A stretch of DNA of 64,000 nt from NCBI GenBank assembly GCA_947628695.1, contig CANRAV010000011.1:1-64000 (forward strand), in the 5' to 3' direction. Source of the DNA: an uncultured Clostridia bacterium. GTDB lineage: Bacteria > Bacillota > Clostridia > Oscillospirales > CAG-382. Under the pieces are notes generated by a model that saw only the letters and a program-made list of their open reading frames with translations, was not told where the DNA came from and did not search any database. This document shows positions 1-6,915 of the stretch, piece after piece. The translations under genes were made by a program, and so were the position numbers. Numbering within the stretch: the first letter of the stretch is position 1; each line of letters opens with the position of its first letter.

Positions 1-138
1 GACCGGCGAAAAACGATGCGGGAAGCGGAGATCGACCGTGCCTTGGAGGAGTCCGTTCGCTTGCTTTTGGAAGCGTATCACGACCTAAACGGCGGCGAAG
101 AAGGCTCCCAAAAGACAGGTGATATGCCGTGGCAGTGA
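1..138 (+). CDS. C-terminal fragment of a mobilization-region protein
   Basis: An open frame runs from the window edge to a TGA and overlaps the GTG start of the relaxase gene by 10 bases. The 45 visible residues are charged and mostly helical in character (for example EIDRALEESVRLLLEAY). In elements of this type the gene before a MOB relaxase often encodes a MobC-like relaxosome accessory protein, but the visible piece holds no diagnostic motif. The function is therefore inferred from position only. The 5' end lies outside the window. Confidence 0.4.
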   Translation, partial: DRRKTMREAEIDRALEESVRLLLEAYHDLNGGEEGSQKTGDMPWQ

Positions 139-1517
139 CGAAAATCTGGCCGGTAAAGGACAGCATCGGGCGGGTGGTCGGATACGCAAGAAACCCCGAA
201 AAGACGGAATTTTCGGAGATGAAAAGCGTTCTTCACTACGCCGAAAACGATGAGAAAACCGTCATCGGGGACGAAAAAACCATGTACGTCACCGGGGTAA
301 ATTGCCGGGCGGAAACGGCGGCGGAGGAGATGATCGCCGTGCAGGAGCGCTTCGGAAAGACCACCGGCAACGTCGCCTATCACGCTTACCAGAGCTTCAA
401 AACGGGCGAGGTTTCCCCGCAGCTTGCCCACCAGATCGGCGTGGAGTTGGCGCAGAGAATGTGGAGCGACCGGTATCAGGTGCTGGTCGCCACCCACTTC
501 AATACCGGCACCTACCACAACCATTTTGTGGTGAACGCCGTGGGAATGTGGGACGGCAAAAAGTTCAACTGCAACGAAGGCGCATACTGGAAGTTCCGCC
601 ATCTTTCCGACGAATTGTGCGCCGAACACGGGCTGACGGTGCTGAAAAATCCCAAGGGCAAGACTCCCCGCAAGCTCTACTTTGCCGAGAAAAACGGCGA
701 GCCGACCCGGTACAATCTGATGCGGGAAGCCATCGACAGGGCGCTGACTATGAGCACCAACGAGAAGGCTTTCTGCTATGTGATGCGGCGCTTAGGCTAT
801 GTAATAGACCTGAATCCCTATCACAAATACGTCACGATCCGCTCGGTGAACAGCCAAAAGGCCACCCGATTATACCGCCTCGGAGAAGCCTATGACCGGG
901 AATCGCTGTATGCCAAAATGCTGGAGAACCAGCGAAACAACTGGCAGGAGGCGTACCGCTTGTACGGGGAATTTACCGGGAAAAAGGACTTCGGCATGAC
1001 GATTCAACGGCGGCAGTTCCCGCTAAAAGGAAGTTTCAGAACCGTAAAAAAAGTGACTGGTCTGCGGGCGTTGTATCTGCATTACTGCTACCTGTTGGGC
1101 GTGATCCCGAAGAACAAACCACACCGACCGCTCTCCCCGGAGATGCGGGAAGCGTGGCGATTTATCGACCGGTATTCCCAACAGGTGCAGCTGATTTCCA
1201 AGCAAAAGCTGCATGACCTTTCTTCCGTGGAGGCGTTCATCGGAAAAAGCGAGGAAGAAATCAAGCTCCTGACCGATTACCGAAAAACCCTCTATCGGAA
1301 GATCGACCGGTGCCGTGAGCCGGAGGAAAAGGCGTCGCTCGTTTCCAAGCGGAACGACTGTACCGCCGTCCTTGCGGAGCTCCGAAGGGACATCAAGACC
1401 GCCGGGCGGCTGATAGAAGACAACCCTAAAATCAAAGAAAATATCCGCATTGAGGAGCGGATGCGGCAGGAAATTTACGCTCCGAAAAAACAAAGAAAGA
1501 GAGATTACGAACGATGA
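129..1517 (+). CDS. MobA/VirD2-type relaxase
   Basis: Probable conjugative relaxase of 462 aa that would nick the element's oriT and stay covalently attached to the DNA for transfer. The metal-binding histidine triad is visible as H123, H130 and H132 in the motif THFNTGTYHNH, typical of the PF03432 relaxase fold. The N-terminal half is the nuclease domain; the C-terminal third is charged and helical (EEEIKLLTDYRKTLYRKIDR) and may be an oligomerisation or DNA-contact region. The GTG start is supported by the overlap with the upstream frame. Its stop overlaps the ParB gene start as ATGA, so the genes are translationally coupled. The nearby integrase makes this an integrated mobilizable element; no type IV secretion genes are visible, but the element continues to the left. 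Confidence 0.85.
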   Translation: MAVTKIWPVKDSIGRVVGYARNPEKTEFSEMKSVLHYAENDEKTVIGDEKTMYVTGVNCRAETAAEEMIAVQERFGKTTGNVAYHAYQSFKTGEVSPQLAHQIGVELAQRMWSDRYQVLVATHFNTGTYHNHFVVNAVGMWDGKKFNCNEGAYWKFRHLSDELCAEHGLTVLKNPKGKTPRKLYFAEKNGEPTRYNLMREAIDRALTMSTNEKAFCYVMRRLGYVIDLNPYHKYVTIRSVNSQKATRLYRLGEAYDRESLYAKMLENQRNNWQEAYRLYGEFTGKKDFGMTIQRRQFPLKGSFRTVKKVTGLRALYLHYCYLLGVIPKNKPHRPLSPEMREAWRFIDRYSQQVQLISKQKLHDLSSVEAFIGKSEEEIKLLTDYRKTLYRKIDRCREPEEKASLVSKRNDCTAVLAELRRDIKTAGRLIEDNPKIKENIRIEERMRQEIYAPKKQRKRDYER

Positions 1518-2434
1518 CAAAGAGAAAATCCGATTTTACTTTACCGACCTTGGACGATTTATTTTCCACGCAGGAGGAGCGGGACGACGCAAAGCTCGAA
1601 AGGATAAAAGAGATTCCGCTTGAGGAACTGCGCCCCTTCAAGGATCACCCGTTCAAGGTGCAAAGCGGCGAGGAAATGGAGCGCATGATCGAGAGCATCC
1701 GGCGCTTCGGAACCCTGACCCCGGGGCTGGCGAGACCCCTGCCGGATGGAGGGTATGAGCTTGTTTCCGGGCATCGGCGGCTGGCGGCGTGTCAGGCGCT
1801 GGGCATGGAGACTATGCCGGTGATCGTCCGGGAAATGACCGATGACGAGGCGGTGATCGCCATGGTGGACGCCAATTTGCAGCGGGAACACATCCTGCCC
1901 AGTGAAAAGGCATTTGCCTACAAGATGAAGTTAGAGGCGCTGAAGCATCAGGGTGTAGCTTCGTCCCAACTTGGGACGAAGTTTATAAGAAGCGATGAAA
2001 GGGTGGCTTTGGATGCTGGAGAAAGTAGGAATCAAATTCAACGATATATCCGCTTAACTTACTTAATCCCCGAACTGCTTTCTATGGTAGATGATGGGAA
2101 AATCGCCTTCAATCCCGCTGTGGAGCTTTCCTATTTGGAACCGGCGGAGCAGAAGACACTGCTCGATGCCATGACTATGAACGATTGCACGCCTTCCCAC
2201 GCACAGGCGATCCGCCTCAAGAAAATGGCGCAGGAGGGCGTTCTCAGCGCTCAGGACATTTACGACGTGATGAGCGAGGAAAAGCCGAATCAGGCAGAGC
2301 AGCTGCGCTTCCGGCGGGAGGATTTCAAGGAATTTTTCCCGCCTCGTTACACCGACGAGCAGATCAAGCGGGATATTCTGAAGGGCTTGGAGCTCTTAAA
2401 GCGTCAGCGGGAGCGAAACCGGGACGCCCGGTAG
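1514..2434 (+). CDS. ParB/RepB/Spo0J-family protein
   Basis: A 306-aa ParB-like protein. The N-terminal ParB/sulfiredoxin domain is clear, with the box VSGHRRLAACQALG and then the conserved DANLQREHILPSEKAFAYK segment that leads into the central helix-turn-helix (about residues 130-200). It starts in an ATGA overlap with the relaxase stop. No ParA partner is seen in the window. On mobilizable elements such solitary ParB-like proteins may help maintain the excised circle or regulate transfer genes; which applies here is unknown. The C-terminus is short and basic. Confidence 0.82.
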   Translation: MTKRKSDFTLPTLDDLFSTQEERDDAKLERIKEIPLEELRPFKDHPFKVQSGEEMERMIESIRRFGTLTPGLARPLPDGGYELVSGHRRLAACQALGMETMPVIVREMTDDEAVIAMVDANLQREHILPSEKAFAYKMKLEALKHQGVASSQLGTKFIRSDERVALDAGESRNQIQRYIRLTYLIPELLSMVDDGKIAFNPAVELSYLEPAEQKTLLDAMTMNDCTPSHAQAIRLKKMAQEGVLSAQDIYDVMSEEKPNQAEQLRFRREDFKEFFPPRYTDEQIKRDILKGLELLKRQRERNRDAR

Positions 2435-2485
2435 ATTCGAGCCGTCCGGCGTTTTCAAAAGACAAAATCGCACAGTGGCAGAACC

Positions 2486-2519
2486 CACACCGGCAAGGTA
2501 TACTGTTCTTGTCGGTGTG
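2486..2519. repeat. Inverted repeat between parB-like gene and integrase
   Basis: Twelve-base arms CACACCGGCAAG and CTTGTCGGTGTG (11 of 12 pair, the remaining pair is G-U) enclose a 10-base loop in the 122-base gap before the integrase. No T-run follows, so it is not a standard terminator. It could be a weak attenuator or a protein-binding site. Confidence 0.55.
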
Positions 2520-2556
2520 AGCTGTCCTGTTTGCCAAAATAGAAAGGAGTTAAAAG

Positions 2557-3789
2557 ATGGTATCAGGACACTTGGAAACCAAAAAAGGGTACTACTATGT
2601 GGTACTCAGCTACGTCGACGTCAACGGCAAGCGGCACAGGCCGTGGATCTCGACGGGACTTCCCGAAAAGGGAAACAAACGAAAGGCGGAGGCGGAGCTT
2701 GCCCGCATTCGCAGTACTTACGAGCCGCCGAAGGAGGTGGAGGACTTAAATTCGGACATGCCCTTTGCGGATTATCTGCTGCAATGGCTGGAAATCGTGA
2801 AGGTGCGCATTAAAATCGCAACCTTTTCATCGTATGAATCCATGGTCAAGCGCACGATTGAACCGTATTTTCGCAAGAAGGGATACACCCTGCGGGGCTT
2901 GGAGGCTCGGCACATTCAGCAATTCTACACGGAGAAGCTGAAAACCGTCAAGCCTAACTCCGTGATCCACTACCACGCCGTCATTCATCAGGCGCTGAAA
3001 TACGCACTGAAAACCGATCTGGTAACGCAGAACGTGGCAATGAAGGTGGACAGGCCGAAAAAGAACGATTTTCAGCCGGTGTTTCTCGATGCGGCGGAGC
3101 TGCAAAAGCTGTTCATGGTCATCAAGGGCACTAAGCTGGAGCTGCCGGTTCTGGTAGCCGCCTTCTACGGTTTGCGGCGTGGGGAGGTGTGCGGTCTTAA
3201 ATGGGACGCTATCGACTTTGAGCGAGGCGCAATCACGATCAAGCGCACCGTGACTTCCGTTCAGTTAAACGGAAAAACGCAGATCATCGAGCAGGACTCG
3301 GCTAAAACAAAATCCAGTATGCGCACCCTGCCGCTGGTCGGCAGCTTTCGGGAATACTTCCTGCAAGTAAAAGAGGCGCAGGAGCTGAACAAAAAGGTCT
3401 GTGGGAACTGCTACAATTACAAATACGACGGTTATGTTTTCGTAGATGAACTGGGCGAACGCATGAAGCCGGATTATCTGACCTCGCAATTTCCTGCTTT
3501 TGTTCAGCGCCACGGGCTGCGGAAAATGCGCTTTCACGATCTTCGCCACAGCTGCGCCAGCCTCTTGCTTGCCAACGACGTCCCCCTCAAGCAGATTCAG
3601 GAGTGGCTTGGTCACTCGGATTTCAGCACCACCGCCAATATCTACGCGCATCTGGACTATTCCTCGAAGCTTTCCTCGGCGCAGGCGATGGTGAGCGGAA
3701 TGCCGCTGCCAGAGGCCGGGGACTTCAAAAGCAAATGGAGCGACCTGACCGAAGAATCGGAAGTGGCCAATGAAAAATCCGAAGAATAA
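2557..3789 (+). CDS. Tyrosine site-specific integrase
   Basis: Phage/ICE-type integrase of 410 aa that would integrate and excise the element at the adjacent tRNA-Ser. The N-terminus (GYYYVVLSYVDVNGKRHR, about residues 6-50) resembles the three-stranded arm-site-binding domain. A SAM-like core-binding domain follows (about 65-165). The catalytic domain carries R207 (YGLRRGE), H327 and R330 (HDLRHS), the GHS box near 353 and the nucleophile Y363 (ANIYAHL). AAAGGAG lies just before the ATG. The gene ends about 90 bases from the 3' end of tRNA-Ser, the usual place for an integrase gene in a tRNA-targeting element. Confidence 0.95.
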   Translation: MVSGHLETKKGYYYVVLSYVDVNGKRHRPWISTGLPEKGNKRKAEAELARIRSTYEPPKEVEDLNSDMPFADYLLQWLEIVKVRIKIATFSSYESMVKRTIEPYFRKKGYTLRGLEARHIQQFYTEKLKTVKPNSVIHYHAVIHQALKYALKTDLVTQNVAMKVDRPKKNDFQPVFLDAAELQKLFMVIKGTKLELPVLVAAFYGLRRGEVCGLKWDAIDFERGAITIKRTVTSVQLNGKTQIIEQDSAKTKSSMRTLPLVGSFREYFLQVKEAQELNKKVCGNCYNYKYDGYVFVDELGERMKPDYLTSQFPAFVQRHGLRKMRFHDLRHSCASLLLANDVPLKQIQEWLGHSDFSTTANIYAHLDYSSKLSSAQAMVSGMPLPEAGDFKSKWSDLTEESEVANEKSEE

Positions 3790-3843
3790 AATGTTGTTCT
3801 GCCCTAAAAATGCGGTGCTCTGAAAACGCTTTGCCAGAAAAGG

Positions 3844-3880
3844 AAAAAGTCCAGAAACCCGCATGGTTACTGGACTTTTT
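3844..3880. terminator. Bidirectional terminator between integrase and tRNA-Ser
   Basis: A perfect 11-bp inverted repeat (AAAAAGTCCAG / CTGGACTTTTT) with a 15-base loop and T-runs on both strands. It can end the integrase transcript on the plus strand and the tRNA-Ser transcript on the minus strand. Confidence 0.85.
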
Positions 3881-3968
3881 GGCGGAGAGTTAGGGATTCG
3901 AACCCTAGGTTCCTTAAGGGAACACAGCATTTCGAGTGCTGCACCTTCGACCACTCGGACAACTCTCC
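3880..3968 (-). tRNA. tRNA-Ser (anticodon CGA)
   Basis: Class II tRNA on the minus strand. The acceptor stem GGAGAGT pairs with ACTCTCC, followed by G73 and an encoded CCA. The anticodon stem is CAGCA/TGCTG around loop CTCGAAA (anticodon CGA). The long variable arm TTCCCTTAAGGAA and T-loop GGTTCGAATCC are intact. Its 3' end faces the integrase, so the element's junction lies here or nearby. The nearest recognisable promoter (4210-4238) is upstream of a broken second tRNA-Ser, and transcription would pass through that relic first. Confidence 0.95.
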
Positions 3969-4055
3969 GTGTATTGTTGAGCCTGAAATTCTGCGAAAAA
4001 CCGAAAGGCAGAACAGCAGGACAGAACAGCAAAATATTCAATTTTTGAACTGAGC

Positions 4056-4080
4056 AAAAGCCCCGTAAAATGGGGATTTT
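4056..4080. terminator. Short GC hairpin with flanking A/T runs
   Basis: AAAAGCCCC and GGGGATTTT enclose a 7-base loop between the tRNA-Ser relic and the intact tRNA-Ser. It looks like a weak bidirectional terminator. If active on the minus strand it would reduce read-through from the promoter at 4210-4238 into the intact tRNA gene. Confidence 0.45.
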
Positions 4081-4110
4081 CGGGTGGACAAAGCTGACAC
4101 AGAAGTCAAC

Positions 4111-4152
4111 CATTTCGAGTCAGCCCCGTTATGACCACTTCGATACCTCTCC
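4111..4152 (-). pseudogene. 5' half of a tRNA-Ser(CGA), broken just after the anticodon
   Basis: Reading the minus strand, the sequence begins GGAGAGGTATCGAAGTGGTC and continues through a serine-type D arm to the anticodon loop CTCGAAAT. The match to a tRNA then stops: no variable arm, T arm or acceptor 3' strand follows. It differs from the intact tRNA-Ser at 3880-3968 in the D arm and anticodon stem but shares the CTCGAAATG stretch. A break at the anticodon loop is what integrase crossover within a tRNA gene can leave behind. Confidence 0.7.
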
Positions 4153-4209
4153 GTATATGCGGCACTGCAAAAGAAGGCATTTTGCTTCCTGCTGCAGCTG
4201 CCGAATTAT

Positions 4210-4238
4210 ATAATAGCATTAAACTTTTGTTTTTTCAA
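4210..4238 (-). promoter_or_regulatory. Promoter reading into the tRNA-Ser relic and tRNA-Ser
   Basis: On the minus strand, TTGAAA (4233-4238) and TATTAT (4210-4215) are 17 bases apart. Transcription would start near 4203 and reach first the broken tRNA-Ser and then the intact one. Confidence 0.65.
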
Positions 4239-4280
4239 GCCCTTTTTTAAAAATTATACAGTCTTTTTCGGCCGCGCTCG

Positions 4281-4760
4281 GGCAGGCATGAAACAGAGCC
4301 GGATTTGCCGGGTTAAAACCGCAGCGGCGACTTAAAGTGGCAGCAAAATCGGCGGCGACTTCGGAGGCGGGAGAGGGCAAAAAGACGTCGCACAGCTGTT
4401 ACGAAGGGCAAACCAAAAGCCGGCAAGTCTTTCGCCTTGCCGGCTTTGCCCGAACTAAATTTGCATATAGGAAAAAACGGGCAGGCATGAAACAGACGCC
4501 GGATTTGCCGGGTCAAAACCGCAGCGACGCCTTAGAGTGGCAGGGAAGTGGCGGTGCCTTCGGAGGCGGGAGAGGGCAAAAAGACGTCGCACAGCTGTTG
4601 CGAAGGGCAAACAAAAAGCCGGCAAGCCTTTCGCCTTGCTGGGCTTGCCCGAACTAAATTTGCATATAGGAAAAACCGGGCAGGCATGAAACAGACGCCG
4701 GCTTTGCTGTGGCTAAATTCGCATGTAAGGAAAACCGTGCAGCCGAAGCGGCGTGCACCG
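4281..4760. repeat. 199-bp tandem repeat (two full copies and a partial third)
   Basis: The word GGCAGGCATGAAACAGA recurs at 4281, 4480 and 4679, exactly 199 bases apart, and the intervening sequence is highly similar between copies. Each full unit contains a palindrome around AAAGCCGGCAAG/CTTGCCGGCTTT (4416-4447, perfect; 4615-4646, decayed) followed by a TTTGCATATAGGAAAA word. Open frames across it are not convincing genes. The unit shares its palindrome and flanking words with 5520-5640, so this is a small dispersed intergenic family. Nothing else was recognised between the tRNA-Ser promoter and 4811. Confidence 0.85.
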
Positions 4761-4810
4761 GGCACCAAGCGCCCTGCCTGCGGCGGCCGTTTTGCTCCCG
4801 AAGGGGCAGG

Positions 4811-5278
4811 CTATTTCTCGATCATGTTGCTTATAAACCAATCGCCATCCTCTTTGACCATGGCAAAGGTTATACTGTAATCCGTTTCGCTTACGAGATC
4901 GCCGTAGCCTAACGACAGCGTAGTTTCAACCGTCGCATTTTCCCCGTCGGTTATGTTTATGTTGCTTACGGTCACGTCAAGCACGTCGTCGCCTGCTACG
5001 GCAACGCTGAGGCTGAACAAATCGGAAAGGCTCACGCCGTCCATGCCAAGCATGCCGCCCATTGCCTCCGCCATGCTGAAGATCGCCTTTGTCGCATTCC
5101 TCGTCTTCGTGTCAAGCGACTCAAACACGCCGTCCATATCGCCGGAGTTGTACGCCTTCATAAAGCTGTCAATTCTGTCCCTGATAAGCTCCTCGTCGCT
5201 TTTTTCCGCGGCGCAGCTGCAAAGCAGCGCAAGCACCGTCAAAAGCGCCAAAGCAAGTGCCGTAATCCTTGTTTTCAT
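4811..5278 (-). CDS. NTF2-like lipoprotein (paralogue of the gene at 6374-6835)
   Basis: A 155-aa secreted lipoprotein. The signal peptide ends in a lipobox (LLCSC, about residues 18-22), so it should be lipid-anchored outside the membrane. The mature part (DEELIRDRIDSFMKAYNSGD, then a glycine/methionine-rich helix and a beta-rich end finishing DGDWFISNMIEK) resembles DUF4878/NTF2-like lipoproteins, which have no assigned catalytic role. The ATG at 5278 has a GGGGGAGA site before it; longer frames upstream lack one. It is a close paralogue of the gene at 6374-6835 and has its own promoter (5355-5383). Confidence 0.85.
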   Translation of the reverse strand: MKTRITALALALLTVLALLCSCAAEKSDEELIRDRIDSFMKAYNSGDMDGVFESLDTKTRNATKAIFSMAEAMGGMLGMDGVSLSDLFSLSVAVAGDDVLDVTVSNINITDGENATVETTLSLGYGDLVSETDYSITFAMVKEDGDWFISNMIEK

Positions 5279-5325
5279 CTTTTTCTCTCCCCCTATTTTT
5301 AATGTGATGCTGCGTGTATTGCGCT

Positions 5326-5342
5326 TTCTTCTACAGAAAAAC
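5326..5342 (-). promoter_or_regulatory. 17-base motif shared with the HTH region at 8510-8526
   Basis: On the minus strand GTTTTTCTGTAGAAGAA lies just downstream of the start site predicted from the promoter at 5355-5383. The identical 17 bases occur at 8510-8526 in the leader of the small HTH gene at 8282-8500. The core TTCTGTAGAA is a short palindrome with a two-base centre. It may be a shared operator. Confidence 0.45.
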
Positions 5343-5354
5343 CCAACCTCGCAC

Positions 5355-5383
5355 ATTTTATCACAGCAAAACCGCAAAGTCAA
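5355..5383 (-). promoter_or_regulatory. Promoter of the lipoprotein gene at 4811-5278
   Basis: On the minus strand TTGACT (5378-5383) and TAAAAT (5355-5360) are separated by 17 bases. The start site would be near 5348, about 70 bases before the ATG. Confidence 0.75.
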
Positions 5384-5519
5384 TACTTTCATGACGAAAA
5401 ATCGATGATATTGCCGCCGGTTAACCGTAAAACGGAACAGGACGTGTAGAAAGAGACACAGCAGATGCGGTAATTGAAGCCACCGCAACAAACAAAAACC
5501 GTGACCGAAAAAGAAAAAC

Positions 5520-5640
5520 CAAGGCCGGCAAGCTTTTCGCATTGCCGGCCTTGTCGAGATTAACTCCGCATATAAAGGGAAAACATGCAGCCGAAGCAGC
5601 GGCACCGCACACAAAAGCGCCGATTTGCAGCGACCTTTTT
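5520..5640. repeat. Dispersed copy of the palindromic intergenic repeat
   Basis: A perfect palindrome AAGGCCGGCAA / TTGCCGGCCTT (5521-5551) is followed by CCGCATATAAAGGGAAAAC and GCAGCCGAAGC, matching words in the 199-bp repeat and at about 4720-4760. It fills most of the gap between two minus-strand genes. No coding potential is evident. Confidence 0.7.
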
Positions 5641-5695
5641 GCCCTTATACCCGGTGGGGATAATCAAACGTTTTTTAAAAGCGCACCCGCACAGA

Positions 5696-6355
5696 TTAGT
5701 CCTGACGGCTGTTTTGTGCTGCAAGAATCGCCTTTGCCATCTCTTCCTGCTCACGCGCTCTTTTGCCGCGTTTCGTGTGGGAAATCATGATAAATGACAG
5801 CACCAACATGGCGATAGTGGAGAGAAGGAACAGCCAACCCGCAAAGCTTATGCTGCAGGCATCAGAGGCGACACCCTCCTGCACACCGTACAGAATTAAG
5901 AAGCTTAGCAGAGTGATAAAGCCTGTCACTATCTGAAGCGCAAAACGTCCGGGGTTCCAAATTTTTGTGGTAAAAAACGGGAATATAACCACTATGATGG
6001 CTGCGATATAAAGTATCGAATGGAATACAGCCCATATGCTTGATACTCCGCCAAAGCTGTTGAGCTGGGGTAAATCGCTGGTAAAATAACCCAAAATTCC
6101 AAAGTCGTACTTAAGCAGCTTGGTAAACGAGAGAATGAAGCTGAGAATAAGCGTGCCGATTGTTATAAACAGAAGCGGCGCGTTCTTGCCGAGAGAATTA
6201 GCGGAGTTAAGCGCCTTAGAGGTGACCTGACCCGCTTTGTCCTTGATGGCGTCCAACTGAACCGCACCGTTGCCGGACTGCCCCACCTTAGTGCCGCACT
6301 TAGGGCAGAAGGGCTCGTTCTCGCCTAATTGATTTCCGCATTTTTTGCAAAACAT
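5696..6355 (-). CDS. Zinc-ribbon membrane protein
   Basis: A 219-aa protein starting with a double-CxxC zinc ribbon (MFCKKCGNQLGENEPFCPKCG) and a short linker, then four probable membrane segments (about residues 55-80, 100-125, 137-160 and 165-190) and a charged cytoplasmic tail. It lies 18 bases after the lipoprotein gene at 6374-6835 and has its own AGGAGG site. Proteins of this type are common and mostly uncharacterised in Clostridia. It is the last gene of the 8198-to-5696 operon. Confidence 0.85.
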   Translation of the reverse strand: MFCKKCGNQLGENEPFCPKCGTKVGQSGNGAVQLDAIKDKAGQVTSKALNSANSLGKNAPLLFITIGTLILSFILSFTKLLKYDFGILGYFTSDLPQLNSFGGVSSIWAVFHSILYIAAIIVVIFPFFTTKIWNPGRFALQIVTGFITLLSFLILYGVQEGVASDACSISFAGWLFLLSTIAMLVLSFIMISHTKRGKRAREQEEMAKAILAAQNSRQD

Positions 6356-6373
6356 TTTTTGTTTTTCCTCCTT

Positions 6374-6835
6374 TTATTTTTGAATCATGTTTTTTATAAA
6401 CCAATCGTCATCTTCTTTGACCATGACGAAGCTTATACTGTAATCCGTTTTCTCTACGAGATCACCGTAGCTTAATGACAGCGTGGTGTCAACCGTTGCG
6501 TTCTCTTCATCGGTTATGTCTATATTGCCTATGGCTACGTCAAGCACGTCGTCGCCGGCTATGGCAACGCCGAGGCTGAACAGATCCGAAAGGCTGACGC
6601 CGTCCATGCCAAGCATGCCGCCCATGGCCTCCGCCATGCTGAAGATAGCCTTTGTCGCAGCCCTCGTCTCCGAGCAAAGCGAATCGGACACGCCGTCCAT
6701 ATCGCCGGAGTTGTAGGCCTTCATAAAGCTGTTGATTCTGTCTTTGATAAGCTCCTCGTCGCTTTTGGCGGAGCAGCCGCAAAAAAGCGCAAGTACCGTA
6801 AATAGCGCCAAAGCAAGCGCAGTCACTCTTTTCAT
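6374..6835 (-). CDS. NTF2-like lipoprotein (paralogue of the gene at 4811-5278)
   Basis: A 153-aa lipoprotein with a lipobox (LFCGC, about residues 17-21) and a mature domain nearly identical in plan to its paralogue (DEELIKDRINSFMKAYNSGD; end DDDWFIKNMIQK). Its ATG overlaps the stop of the 27-codon gene at 6832-6915 as ATGA, and a GAGGAG site lies inside that small gene. The two paralogues bracket the zinc-ribbon gene at 5696-6355, which suggests local duplication. Probable role: an extracytoplasmic partner of the membrane zinc-ribbon proteins encoded with it. This role is inferred only. Confidence 0.88.
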   Translation of the reverse strand: MKRVTALALALFTVLALFCGCSAKSDEELIKDRINSFMKAYNSGDMDGVSDSLCSETRAATKAIFSMAEAMGGMLGMDGVSLSDLFSLGVAIAGDDVLDVAIGNIDITDEENATVDTTLSLSYGDLVEKTDYSISFVMVKEDDDWFIKNMIQK

Positions 6836-6915
6836 TTGCCGTCTCCTCTTATTTTTTTAAATATAAATGCCGCTGTCATAAGCAAGGCGAAAAATGCAAG
6901 CACCGCGCGCTTCAT
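6832..6915 (-). CDS. 27-aa membrane peptide joined to both neighbours by ATGA overlaps
   Basis: The peptide is MKRAVLAFFALLMTAAFIFK plus the tail KIRGDGK: one hydrophobic helix with positive ends. Its start codon overlaps the stop of the gene at 6912-8198 (ATGA), and its own stop overlaps the start of the lipoprotein gene at 6374-6835 (ATGA). Double coupling of this kind argues for real translation, either as a small membrane protein or simply as a device to carry ribosomes into the next gene. The body of the peptide holds the Shine-Dalgarno site of that next gene. Confidence 0.65.
   Translation of the reverse strand: MKRAVLAFFALLMTAAFIFKKIRGDGK

Noticed and set aside
3265-4113. A 282-codon minus-strand frame across the tRNA-Ser region
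   Set aside because: It crosses the tRNA-Ser gene and the integrase gene in antisense and is not a credible protein.
4111-4152. The 5' half tRNA-Ser considered as a functional tRNA with unusual structure
   Set aside because: No T arm, variable arm or acceptor 3' strand can be found downstream on the minus strand.
4337-4912. Short plus-strand frames across the 199-bp repeat
   Set aside because: They follow the repeat period, have no ribosome sites, and their products have no protein character.
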